From an uncultured Prevotella sp. (GTDB lineage: Bacteria > Bacteroidota > Bacteroidia > Bacteroidales > Bacteroidaceae), in NCBI GenBank assembly GCA_900547005.1, contig URER01000023.1:1-39194 (forward strand): a stretch of 39,194 nt of DNA, written 5' to 3'. The position numbers were made by a program, and so were the translations under genes. How positions within the stretch are numbered: position 1 is the first letter of the stretch; each line of letters opens with the position of its first letter. Shown one piece after another: positions 24,591 to 31,650 of this stretch. The notes under the pieces were generated by a model. That model saw only the letters and a program-made list of their open reading frames with translations. It was not told the origin of the DNA and searched no databases.

Positions 24591-26021
24591 ATGATTATAC
24601 TGATAACGATACTGGCGTATTTTGCCGCGCTGATGGCGTTCAGCAGGATTACATCGCGCAGGGCGACAAACGAGACTTTCTATCGCGGTAACCGGCACTC
24701 ACCGTGGTATATGGTGGCCTTCGGTATGGTGGGAGCGTCTATCTCCGGCGTTACGTTTGTGAGCGTCCCGGGGATAGTTATGTCCACAGACATGACCTAC
24801 ATACAGACCTGTCTGGGATTCATCATCGGTTATTTCGCCATCGCATTCCTGCTTCTGCCGGTCTATTACAGGCTGAATCTCACAACGATATACACGTATC
24901 TGCAACGCCGGTTGGGGCAGAAAGCCTACAAAACGGGAGCCTCGTTCTTCCTGTTGTCGAAGATGACAGGTGCGGCCGTGCGCTTCTATGTCGTCTGCTT
25001 CATACTCCAACGCTTCGTATTAGAATCTCTTGGTGTGCCGTTTGTGGCTACCGTGGTGTGTATGGTGGCTCTGATTTGGCTCTATACAAGGCGCGGAGGC
25101 ATCAAGACGCTGGTGTGGACAGACACGTTCCAGACCACCTGTATGTTCCTCGCCCTACTCCTTATTATATATAATGTGTCGGTTGAGCTTGGGATGTCGC
25201 CCATCGAAGCCGTCAAAGCGGTAGCCACAGACAGCCATAGCCGCATATTCGTGTTCGATGACTGGGTGTCGAAGCAGAACTTTTGGAAGCAATTTGTTAG
25301 CGGAATCTTCATTGTTATTGTCATGACGGGGCTCGACCAGGACATGATGCAGAAGAACCTGACGTGCAAGACCTTGAGGGAGGCACAAAAAGATATGTGC
25401 ACCTACGGATTCGCCTTTGTGCCGGCAAATCTCCTTTTCCTCACTCTTGGCGTGTTGCTCATGATGCTTGCCACGAAAGAAGGCATTGCGTTGCCCGCCG
25501 CCGGCGATGAGCTGATGCCGATGTTTGCGGCATCCGGCCACCTCGGTCAGGGCGTTGTAGTACTCTTCACCATCGGCATTGTGGCCTCATCGTTTTCAAG
25601 TGCCGACTCTGCGCTTACGGCATTGACCACCAGCTACTGCGTTGATATAAAAGAAAACGGCGCAGACGAATGTCTGCGCCGTCGTGTCCACATCGGAATG
25701 TCCATTGTGTTTGTAGCAATAATCCTTATAGTCAACGCTGTAAACTCAAGCAGCGTGATTGATGCAATCTATACTTTGTGTTCTTATACTTACGGCCCTT
25801 TGCTCGGCCTTTTCGCTTTCGGACTGCTCACCCGTCGCGCCGTATGCGACCAACTCGTGCCTTACATCGCCGTTGCTTCGCCCATTCTCTGCTTCGTCAT
25901 CGACTCCCTGACATTCCGCTTCACCGGCTATAAGTTCGGCTACGAGCTACTTATGCTCAACGGTCTGATTACATTCGCAGGGTTATGGATTAGTGAAAAT
26001 AAGGTTATTTCGTATCGCTGA
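24591..26021 (+). CDS. sodium:solute symporter family protein
   Basis: A 476-residue integral inner-membrane protein of the SSS family (PF00474), with about 13 hydrophobic segments. It imports a small solute with Na+. The first helix is MIILITILAYFAALMAFSRI, followed by the family sequence NETFYRGNRHSPWYMVAFGMVGASISGVTFVSVPG, written here only as landmarks near residues 26-60. Other landmarks are MTGLDQDMMQKNL (about 245) and the SSFSSADSALTALTTSYCVDI region (about 341-362), which usually forms the second sodium site. The substrate cannot be named. The gene is convergent with the WecG-like gene 20 bp away. Confidence 0.9.
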   Translation: MIILITILAYFAALMAFSRITSRRATNETFYRGNRHSPWYMVAFGMVGASISGVTFVSVPGIVMSTDMTYIQTCLGFIIGYFAIAFLLLPVYYRLNLTTIYTYLQRRLGQKAYKTGASFFLLSKMTGAAVRFYVVCFILQRFVLESLGVPFVATVVCMVALIWLYTRRGGIKTLVWTDTFQTTCMFLALLLIIYNVSVELGMSPIEAVKAVATDSHSRIFVFDDWVSKQNFWKQFVSGIFIVIVMTGLDQDMMQKNLTCKTLREAQKDMCTYGFAFVPANLLFLTLGVLLMMLATKEGIALPAAGDELMPMFAASGHLGQGVVVLFTIGIVASSFSSADSALTALTTSYCVDIKENGADECLRRRVHIGMSIVFVAIILIVNAVNSSSVIDAIYTLCSYTYGPLLGLFAFGLLTRRAVCDQLVPYIAVASPILCFVIDSLTFRFTGYKFGYELLMLNGLITFAGLWISENKVISYR

Positions 26022-26040
26022 CTATCACAAACAGCCTGTT

Positions 26041-26901
26041 TTACGAAACCTTCTCCTTCATTATATTCCAAAGAAACAGTGCGTTGCCGATGAGATACCT
26101 GCGCCACATTCGCCTGGGCTCTTTTAGCAATCTGTACAACCACTCAAGGGAATGTCGCTGCCACCATAACGGTGCGCGTTTCGCCGTTCCTGCAAAGAAA
26201 TCGAACACGGCTCCGATTGTTCCCACATGGCAATGGATATTCAACTCATCCCAATGCTCATACGCCCATTTCTCCTGCTTCGGAGCAGTCATCCCAATCC
26301 ACAACAGGTCAGGATTGGCCTCGTTTATTGCCTTTATTATAGCTTCATTGTCCTCTTTAGAGAACTCCGGTTTATACGGCGGAGAATATGTTATGACCTC
26401 AACGTTTGGAAAGCTGTCTGCAGCCCGCTGTCTAATCTTTGCCAAAACGCTTTCTGACGAACCCATGAACATCACTTTCCGTTTCCGTTGCGGCTCTACT
26501 GATGAGATTGCGACACTACTTGTTTTTATATGTGTACCTTCCCGCTGCGGCTCCCCCGATGAGAATGCAATACTATTTGTTTTTATATGTGCCACTTCTC
26601 GCTGCGACTCTCCCCCTTGGGGGAGTTGGAGGGGGCTTCTCATCTCAAACTCGAACAAGTCCCATCCAGCTATTCTCTCCCTCGGTTGCGACTTAGCCTT
26701 CAGCCACCTACACGCCTTCACGATACTCGCTCCGTCTGGAATGAGGTAATCTCCGTTCTTCAACGCCTCAGCAAACAGCCCATCTTTCTGCGCCGTGTTA
26801 TACGAATGTGCGTTTATCGTGTTGATGAGGACCTTGCCCTGCGGGATGGCGGCAAGATCATCCTTGGATTCTACAATATTCAAATCTCTCAATCGTAACA
26901 T
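26041..26901 (-). CDS. WecG/TagA/CpsF-family glycosyltransferase with in-frame repeat insertion
   Basis: About 286 residues from the ATG at 26901 (eight more in frame upstream). Members (PF03808) are usually near 240 residues. They transfer a ManNAc-type sugar from UDP to a polyprenyl-diphosphate-linked acceptor in cell-wall or antigen assembly. Typical marks are NAHSYN and DYLIPDGASIV, GWDLFE, MFMGSSESVL, WIGMTAPKQEKWAYEH, GAVFDFFAGTAKRAP, and EWLYRLLKEPRRMWRRY. Residues about 89-139 between DLFEFEM and KVMFMGSS are foreign to the family: a head SPLQLPQGGE, then two and a fraction 19-residue repeats of type EPQREGTHIKTSSVAISS. The insertion falls in a loop before a conserved strand and leaves the frame open, so the enzyme may still work. 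A broken gene lies upstream on the same strand. Confidence 0.85.
   Translation of the reverse strand: MLRLRDLNIVESKDDLAAIPQGKVLINTINAHSYNTAQKDGLFAEALKNGDYLIPDGASIVKACRWLKAKSQPRERIAGWDLFEFEMRSPLQLPQGGESQREVAHIKTNSIAFSSGEPQREGTHIKTSSVAISSVEPQRKRKVMFMGSSESVLAKIRQRAADSFPNVEVITYSPPYKPEFSKEDNEAIIKAINEANPDLLWIGMTAPKQEKWAYEHWDELNIHCHVGTIGAVFDFFAGTAKRAPLWWQRHSLEWLYRLLKEPRRMWRRYLIGNALFLWNIMKEKVS
26485..26637 (-). repeat. repeat element inserted in frame in the WecG-like gene
   Basis: On the minus strand the element begins AGCCCCCTCC and has a CCCCCAAGGGGG palindrome, like the element inside mfd. It enters the gene in the same reading frame (AGC CCC, Ser-Pro). It is followed by 57-bp tandem units (19 codons) that include CACATATAAAAACAA. 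The inverted head found at the far end in mfd is missing here; the end near 26485 is approximate. Confidence 0.8.
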
Positions 26902-26964
26902 AAGTGTGATATTTTTATAAATCATTTGAGCATGACAGCCCTCTTGCCATAAACAGCTAATTGA

Positions 26965-27147
26965 TTATTCTAATTTCCAAAGTTTAAGCGTCCTCCATAA
27001 ATAGTGATAGACACGAAAGAAAGGTTCGCATACAACCTCCTCCGGATATGAACGTACAAAGCGGAAGTTACGGCGGAGTTTTCTCAAGGCACGCTGCATG
27101 GAAGTCTCATGTTTTGCAATACGGTCGTCATAATGTCCGATATAGAT
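26965..27147 (-). pseudogene. C-terminal remnant of an unidentified gene
   Basis: A clean frame of about 60 codons without stops begins just after a TGA and ends in TAA. It reads GHYDDRIAKHETSMQRALR and later NFRFVRSYPEEVVCEPFFRV. The Arg/Lys-rich and aromatic ending resembles the C-terminus of Bacteroidota glycosyltransferases or related sugar-handling proteins, but I cannot name the family. There is no start for a full gene: the frame is cut at the hairpin at 27141-27196. An ATG at 27099 would give 44 residues only. It lies just upstream of the WecG-like gene, on the same strand. Confidence 0.55.
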
Positions 27148-27196
27148 TCAAGATAGAAGTGCAACGCTTCTGTCTTGAATCTATATATTTTTTTTA
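27141..27196 (+). terminator. strong hairpin with T-run
   Basis: TATAGATTCAAGATAGAAG (27141-27159) pairs with its complement at 27167-27185 over 19 positions with one G-U, around a seven-base loop. Eight T follow. It is a perfect-looking intrinsic terminator for the plus strand, but no plus-strand gene is evident upstream. It may end a short RNA or mark the edge of an old insertion. Confidence 0.6.
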
Positions 27197-27283
27197 CGAT
27201 TTTACGAATTCAAGTTTGATGCCTTGGAGAAATGTATAAAGGGAATAAAGCATAGAAAGCGTTAAGTTAATGCCCATCTACAT

Positions 27284-27323
27284 AAAAAAGTAGGGGAAAC
27301 AAACAAATGCTTCCCCTTTTTTT
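27284..27323. terminator. bidirectional terminator after trxB
   Basis: GGGGAA and TTCCCC form a short stem around a 12-base loop, with an A-run on one side and a T-run on the other. On the minus strand it lies just after the trxB stop. Confidence 0.7.
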
Positions 27324-27324
27324 C

Positions 27325-28266
27325 TTACAATGTCTGCAAATACCTTTCGGCTTCGAGAGCTGCCTTACAACCACTTCCGGCTGCCACTATGGCCTGCCGG
27401 TAGTTCGGGTCGGCACAGTCGCCGGCGGCAAAAACACCGGGAACGTTGGTGCACGGCGTGTCTGCCACGGTCTTGATATATCCTGTCTCGTCAAGTTCGA
27501 GATAATCTTTGAACACATCGGTGTTGGGTTTGTGTCCGATGGCAAGGAAGAAGCCATCTATCGGAAGGTCGTAACGTTCCTCGTCAGGCTCACCCTTACG
27601 CTTCACGAGATGCGCCCCCTCGACACCGTTCTCGCCAAAGAGTCCGAGCGTGTTGTGTTCGTAAAGAATTTCAATCTTCGGGTTTTCAGACACACGTTTC
27701 TTCATGATGTCCGACGCACGCAAGTAGGGTTTGCGCACTATCATATATACCTTAGCGCACAACTGTGCCAGATATGTGGCCTCCTCGCAGGCTGTATCGC
27801 CTCCGCCGACAACGGCAACGACCTTTTTGCGATAGAAGAATCCGTCGCAGGTAGCGCACGCACTCACGCCCTGACCATTGTATTTCTTCTCGTCATCCAG
27901 TCCAAGATATTTCGCGCTGGCACCGGTTGCAATTATCACCGTATCGGCTTCAAGCTCCACGCCACGGTCTGTTGTCAGCACGTAAGGGCGCTTGCTGAAA
28001 TCTGCCTTCGTTATCACGCCGTCGCGCAAGTCAGCCCCGAAACGCTCGGCCTGCTGTCTCAGCTCCATCATCATCTGGTTGGCATCCACTCCATCGGGAT
28101 ATCCGGGAAAGTTCTCCACGATTGTTGTCTGCGTCAACTGACCGCCGGGCTGCAACCCGCAATACTCCACAGGAGCCAGGTTTGCCCTGCCTGCATATAT
28201 CGCCGCTGTGTATCCGGCCGGTCCGCTGCCTATAATCAAACAGCGAATATGTTCTCTATTCTCCAT
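27325..28266 (-). CDS. trxB: thioredoxin-disulfide reductase
   Basis: A 313-residue FAD/NADPH flavoprotein that reduces thioredoxin in the cytoplasm. FAD-binding GSGPAG is at 13-18, and GGQLTQT and ENFPGYPDG are typical. The redox-active site is CATC at 137-140 in ACATCDGFFYRKK. NADPH-binding GGGDTACEEA follows near 153-162. The end VFAAGDCADPNYRQAIVAAGSGCKAA is the FAD-binding C-terminal signature, described here only as a landmark near 276-300. Length is standard. It lies 59 bp after the peroxidase gene on the same strand, so the two probably form an operon in which TrxB supports the peroxidase through thioredoxin. The start ATG at 28266 gives the normal N-terminus. Confidence 0.96.
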   Translation of the reverse strand: MENREHIRCLIIGSGPAGYTAAIYAGRANLAPVEYCGLQPGGQLTQTTIVENFPGYPDGVDANQMMMELRQQAERFGADLRDGVITKADFSKRPYVLTTDRGVELEADTVIIATGASAKYLGLDDEKKYNGQGVSACATCDGFFYRKKVVAVVGGGDTACEEATYLAQLCAKVYMIVRKPYLRASDIMKKRVSENPKIEILYEHNTLGLFGENGVEGAHLVKRKGEPDEERYDLPIDGFFLAIGHKPNTDVFKDYLELDETGYIKTVADTPCTNVPGVFAAGDCADPNYRQAIVAAGSGCKAALEAERYLQTL

Positions 28267-28325
28267 AATTCTACACCTATTATATATTGTCTGTTTCCAT
28301 CTATCTCCACGATGTGGAGGTGATT

Positions 28326-28877
28326 TTATTTTAAGAGTTCCTCTATCTGAGCTGCGATTTTGTCGAGGCTCTCCGTCGGCTCAAAGCGGGCAACCACCTG
28401 TCCCTTCTTGTTGATAAGGAATTTAGTGAAGTTCCATTTAATGTCCGGCTTACTCTTATAGTCCGGGTCTTCTTTGCTCAGCATATCGTCGAGCACCGGA
28501 GTAAGCTCATGATTAGCATCCCATCCGGCAAATCCCTTTTGTTCCTGCAAGAAGAGAAACAGCGGTTCGGCGTCCTTACCATTTACCTTTACCTTCTTGA
28601 AGCGCGGGAACTCCGTGCCGTATGTCAGTTTGCAGAACTCATGTATCGACTCGTCTGTACCCGGAGCCTGCTGCGCGAACTGGTTGCATGGGAAGTCGAG
28701 CACGGCAAAACCCTGCGAATGGTACTTCTCGTACAGTTTCTCCAGTTCCTCATATTGCGGTGTGAATCCGCAGCGAGTGGCAGTATTCACAATGAGCAAC
28801 ACCTCGTTGGAGTATTCTTTCAGCGACACTCCCTTTCCTTTTCTGTCTTTTACAGTAAATTCGTAAACGGTTTTCAT
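28326..28877 (-). CDS. glutathione peroxidase family protein, thioredoxin-dependent type
   Basis: A 183-residue thiol peroxidase of the GPx family (PF00255), which reduces hydrogen peroxide or organic peroxides. TATRCGFTPQYEELEKLYE places the peroxidatic cysteine at C36; there is no in-frame TGA, so this is a cysteine form. FPCNQFAQQAPG (62-73) supplies the conserved glutamine, and IKWNFTKFL near 142-150 supplies the Trp and Asn of the catalytic tetrad. Bacterial members of this type usually take electrons from thioredoxin, which fits the trxB gene 59 bp downstream. There is no signal peptide, so it is cytoplasmic. A promoter-like TATCTTTG lies upstream at 28937-28944. Confidence 0.93.
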   Translation of the reverse strand: MKTVYEFTVKDRKGKGVSLKEYSNEVLLIVNTATRCGFTPQYEELEKLYEKYHSQGFAVLDFPCNQFAQQAPGTDESIHEFCKLTYGTEFPRFKKVKVNGKDAEPLFLFLQEQKGFAGWDANHELTPVLDDMLSKEDPDYKSKPDIKWNFTKFLINKKGQVVARFEPTESLDKIAAQIEELLK

Positions 28878-28936
28878 TTTGTTCTTATTCTTTTTCGTTG
28901 ATTATATATACTTGTCTGTAATTGTCTTTACCGAAA

Positions 28937-28944
28937 CAAAGATA
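28937..28944 (-). promoter_or_regulatory. -7 box of the gpx-trxB pair
   Basis: TATCTTTG on the minus strand is an exact TAnnTTTG match, 59 bp before the ATG at 28877. The -33 region is T-rich but has no exact TTTG. Confidence 0.5.
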
Positions 28945-29118
28945 ACCATTTTTGCCGATATAAAAGAAAGCGGAAAACATTATTAAAGTTATTTTATATA
29001 TGAATAATAAGTAAAGCCATTGACTTGTGACTGAGCATTTGGCTTTATATATAATAATGTGTAAACAGTAAGGCTGATGTCTTTGTGCCTTGATTCTTAC
29101 GTAAACCATTGCCCATAG

Positions 29119-29155
29119 GGATTTTTTTCCGTCTTTTAGGGGAATCCCTATATTA
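29119..29155. repeat. AT-rich dyad with TAGGG/CCCTA arms
   Basis: TAGGGATT and AATCCCTA lie 21 bases apart as an inverted repeat, and the right half is itself a near palindrome, TAGGGGAATCCCTA. The TTTAGGGGAATCC core resembles the direct repeats at 9758-9792. It is about 110 bp upstream of the promoter of the next gene. The rest of 28878-29308 is AT-rich, with no convincing gene. Confidence 0.4.
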
Positions 29156-29199
29156 TAATATATGAATTCTTTTTGCAAGAACGGAGCTAATTTACTATT

Positions 29200-29273
29200 T
29201 TTGCAAAAGATAAGCGGCATCTCAGCAATATAGAGCAAGCTCCATTGCGTTCGATTTGCATTATCTTTGCAAA
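29200..29273. promoter_or_regulatory. inverted-repeat element that carries a -7 box on each arm
   Basis: TTTGCAAAAGATAAGC (29200-29215) is the near reverse complement of GCATTATCTTTGCAAA (29258-29273). The right arm contains TATCTTTG at 29262-29269, a perfect plus-strand -7 box, 40 bp before the lipoprotein ATG. The left arm carries the same box, with one extra T, for the minus strand. It may drive transcription both ways. Confidence 0.5.
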
Positions 29274-29308
29274 TATAAAACAGAATAATAACAAAAAAAA
29301 CATCGAAT

Positions 29309-29878
29309 ATGAAAAAGTTAACTACTATGATGATGATGTTGCTCTTCGCAGCAACCACATTCACACTTACAAGCTGTGACGAAGACGATGATATCGCTTA
29401 TACTCTCGAAGGAACGTGGCAAGGCAATATGTATGTAACCTCCACCTGGAACGGAGTAACATACGATGCTACACGCACAGAGATTTGTTTCTTGCGCGAC
29501 CCGTATCGCTATTCTTCGGGCGACGGCTATTGGGTTGATTATTACAGCCGTGCACCGTGGGACTATGTGGCCAACCATATCCGCTGGACTGTGAACAACG
29601 GAGTGATACGCGTCTACCTCATAGAAGACGACTGGACGTATGACATTTATGACTATAGACTGAGCGACAACTATTTCACAGGCACGATCTATGATGGCGA
29701 CAACGCTATCGACTTCCGCCTGCACCATATTTCATCACCAAATTGGAATGATTTCAACTGGGGATACGACTATTGGTACGGTGCCAAGAGCCATTGCAAA
29801 GCTTTCGGGTCAAGCAGCAGAGACAAGAATGCAACAGAAAAGCCAGTGCGCGGATTGAAAGCCCCAGCAAAGCAATAG
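29309..29878 (+). CDS. small lipoprotein of unknown function, lipocalin-like
   Basis: A 189-residue protein with leader MKKLTTMMMMLLFAATTFTLTSC, where C23 is the probable lipidated residue followed by DEDDD. Such an acidic start after the Cys is common for exported Bacteroidota lipoproteins. The mature part starts YTLEGTWQGNMYV, the usual opening of lipocalin-like (DUF5004-like) lipoproteins, and is rich in Trp, Tyr and Asp, with beta-strand periodicity. The last 40 residues are basic and low in complexity (KNATEKPVRGLKAPAKQ). No function can be read. A good -7 box lies 40 bp upstream and a strong terminator follows 103 bp downstream. Confidence 0.75.
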   Translation: MKKLTTMMMMLLFAATTFTLTSCDEDDDIAYTLEGTWQGNMYVTSTWNGVTYDATRTEICFLRDPYRYSSGDGYWVDYYSRAPWDYVANHIRWTVNNGVIRVYLIEDDWTYDIYDYRLSDNYFTGTIYDGDNAIDFRLHHISSPNWNDFNWGYDYWYGAKSHCKAFGSSSRDKNATEKPVRGLKAPAKQ

Positions 29879-29981
29879 CTGAGCCATTTTTAGAAAGAAA
29901 CATACTAATAGATTTTATGCGATAACGGCATAATAGCACTGCGACAACACGTGTTTCACACCACAGAACGCTATAAAACAG

Positions 29982-30018
29982 AACGCCTCCGCGACAGTTT
30001 CGTCACGGAGGCGTTTTT
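29982..30018. terminator. strong terminator after small lipoprotein gene
   Basis: AACGCCTCCG and CGGAGGCGTT pair as a ten-bp core, extended by GAC/GTC across a bulge on each side, around a short loop. A T-run follows on the plus strand. It serves the plus-strand lipoprotein gene and lies 16 bp beyond the minus-strand nuclease gene end, so it may help both. Confidence 0.85.
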
Positions 30019-30033
30019 TATTTAGTCCTTTAC

Positions 30034-30966
30034 TTACAGTCCCCAGGCTCTCGGAGACATGGTGCTTTCCCTGTCATTCTCTATGTCATCGGGCAGATTG
30101 CAGAAGAAATCGATGCCAGTTTTCTTCTCCAACTCATCTATTGTCATGGCATAATCGGCAAGGTTCGCGTTCGTCGCCCACTCGTTTTTCTGCTCCATAT
30201 AAAAGCCGATAGCCTTATAGCCCTGCGAGTTTTTCATCAGACAAGCCACGAAGAAATACCTCGGCACGATTAGTTTGCCTTGTATTCTACCGATGATGTC
30301 GCTCTCGCGGTCTATCGTTCCGCCTTTGCATACATACAGCGTGTCGGTCGCAGCCGTTGGCGTCCAGCCCCTGAGCCGTTCCTCCAGTCTTACCCAAAGG
30401 CCTCGTCCCTGATCCGAGCCTGTTGTGCTGAAGCCGTTGAACTTACGGTATTGCGGTTGCATATTCGTGAGATAGAATGTCTGATAATTGGCATCGTAGG
30501 AGTATTTCCTGTCGGCGTTAGGACAGATATGTCCGTGGTCGTAGCCCGACCCGTAGAAATAATCAGTTGTCCAGTAAGCCCCCGATGGCAGTTGACGGTC
30601 GAAGAGATACCCATCCACTACCCTACTGTATTCTCCCGTATATCCGCTGTGCATCTGATAGCACGACCAACGCTGCGATTTTTTGTCGCAATCCCATTCC
30701 ACGCTGTAGTTCACGCGGTCGCGGTCATAGCTGCTGTTGTCGCTGACACGATACACCAGCACGACATTGTTGCCGTCTTTCAGTTTCGGAAACTCCAGTC
30801 TCGTTACTGCTCTTTCGTCAGTCGGGATATTGGCATTCACGTTGGATGGCAGGACTTGGCCGCCTCCACCTCCTCCATCATCATTGTCATCGTCGTCGCT
30901 TCCGCTACAAGCAGGAAACGCGAGAGCAAGGACAAGGAAATAAAATAACAGTTTCAGTTTGTTCAT
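30034..30966 (-). CDS. DNA/RNA non-specific endonuclease lipoprotein (NUC1 family)
   Basis: About 310 residues from the ATG at 30966. This opens a lipoprotein leader (MNKLKLLFYFLVLALAFPAC, C20) followed by an acidic and glycine-rich linker; 24 upstream in-frame codons are unlike a signal peptide. The domain (PF01223) carries the metal-dependent beta-beta-alpha active site. GYDHGHICPNADR has H146 as general base, in a DHGH variant of the usual DRGH. LTNMQPQYRKFN has the Mg-binding asparagine near N168. The enzyme would cut DNA and RNA outside the inner membrane, for nucleic acid breakdown and nutrient gain. It is probably exported to the outer membrane, possibly facing out. Confidence 0.88.
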   Translation of the reverse strand: MNKLKLLFYFLVLALAFPACSGSDDDDNDDGGGGGGQVLPSNVNANIPTDERAVTRLEFPKLKDGNNVVLVYRVSDNSSYDRDRVNYSVEWDCDKKSQRWSCYQMHSGYTGEYSRVVDGYLFDRQLPSGAYWTTDYFYGSGYDHGHICPNADRKYSYDANYQTFYLTNMQPQYRKFNGFSTTGSDQGRGLWVRLEERLRGWTPTAATDTLYVCKGGTIDRESDIIGRIQGKLIVPRYFFVACLMKNSQGYKAIGFYMEQKNEWATNANLADYAMTIDELEKKTGIDFFCNLPDDIENDRESTMSPRAWGL

Positions 30967-30993
30967 AATATAAGGATAAGGGTGTGCGAAAAA

Positions 30994-31042
30994 TAAAAAA
31001 GTGCAACCCGACGTATATGCAACTACGCCCGACCGCACTTTT
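30994..31042 (-). terminator. possible terminator after rpmE2
   Basis: AAAAGTGC and GCACTTTT pair around a long loop of roughly 33 bases, with a T-run on the minus strand. It lies just after the L31 stop. The long loop makes it uncertain. Confidence 0.4.
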
Positions 31043-31070
31043 ATATTCCGTAATTGGTGTGTTATATGTA

Positions 31071-31322
31071 TTACTTCTTCAACTTACCGTAACGGTTCAT
31101 GAAGCGATCAACACGACCTGCTGTATCAACAAGTTTGCTCTTACCTGTATAGAACGGGTGAGAAGTACTTGAGATTTCAATCTTTACCACCGGGTAAGTT
31201 TCGCCTTCAAATTCTACTGTTTCGTTAGTCTTGCAAGTAGACTTTGTAAGGAACATATCGCCGTTGGACATATCCTTAAATACGACGGGGCGATAGTTTT
31301 CTGGGTGAATACCTTTTTTCAT
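31071..31322 (-). CDS. rpmE2: 50S ribosomal protein L31 type B
   Basis: An 83-residue protein. It starts MKKGIHPENYRPVVFKD and contains TKSTCKTNETVEFEG, IEISSTSHPFYTGKSKLVDTAGRVDRF (landmark only) and ends RYGKLKK. It lacks the CxxC zinc ligands of type A, so it is the zinc-independent form (RpmE2). It sits in the large ribosomal subunit. It is transcribed alone, from a consensus promoter, with a possible terminator on its 3' side. Confidence 0.96.
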   Translation of the reverse strand: MKKGIHPENYRPVVFKDMSNGDMFLTKSTCKTNETVEFEGETYPVVKIEISSTSHPFYTGKSKLVDTAGRVDRFMNRYGKLKK

Positions 31323-31374
31323 TTTATTCTTTAATTTATATTATTGATATTGTATAATTATTCCAATCAGGGTG

Positions 31375-31406
31375 CAAAGTTACGACATTTTCATTTAACC
31401 GCCAAA
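31375..31406 (-). promoter_or_regulatory. consensus Bacteroidota promoter of rpmE2
   Basis: On the minus strand TTTG (31403-31406), 20 bases, then TAACTTTG (31375-31382) exactly fit the -33 and -7 consensus. The ATG follows 52 bp later. The rest of 31323-31650 holds only the next gene's leader and no other clear feature. Confidence 0.85.
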
Positions 31407-31578
31407 TATTATAGATTTTTTTTGCGATGCCGCCTCTAATGCGCTTCGTTAAAGAGTCGTTCCTCATGGTCGGAATGGGATGAGAGAACGTTTGGCGTAC
31501 ATTATCAACAGATGAAAAATAGATAAAAAAATACCGTAAATACTCTTTGCTTTATTTCTTCTTGTTTGGAATTATGAG

Positions 31579-31586
31579 TATCTTTG
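31579..31586 (+). promoter_or_regulatory. -7 box of the glycoside hydrolase gene
   Basis: TATCTTTG is an exact -7 match, 64 bp before the ATG at 31651, and is followed by CATAAGATAAG, which resembles the arm of the element at 29200. A -33 box at proper spacing is not obvious. Confidence 0.5.
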
Positions 31587-31650
31587 CATAAGATAAGCTG
31601 CATAGTTTGACCTATTACAATTTATACAAAATCTATAATCAATAATAATT

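Noticed and set aside
27048..27239. 63-codon plus-strand frame through the hairpin
   Set aside because: Crosses the terminator hairpin and T-run and is antisense to a more protein-like remnant.
27307..28323. 338-codon plus-strand frame opposite trxB
   Set aside because: Pure antisense shadow of a well-conserved gene, with no signal peptide or motif.
28326..28877. Selenoprotein form of glutathione peroxidase
   Set aside because: The active-site codon is TGC (cysteine) and no in-frame TGA is present.
28885..29364. 159-codon minus-strand reading frame
   Set aside because: It is AT-driven, rich in Ile and Phe, crosses two dyad elements and overlaps the lipoprotein start and both promoters; no domain features.
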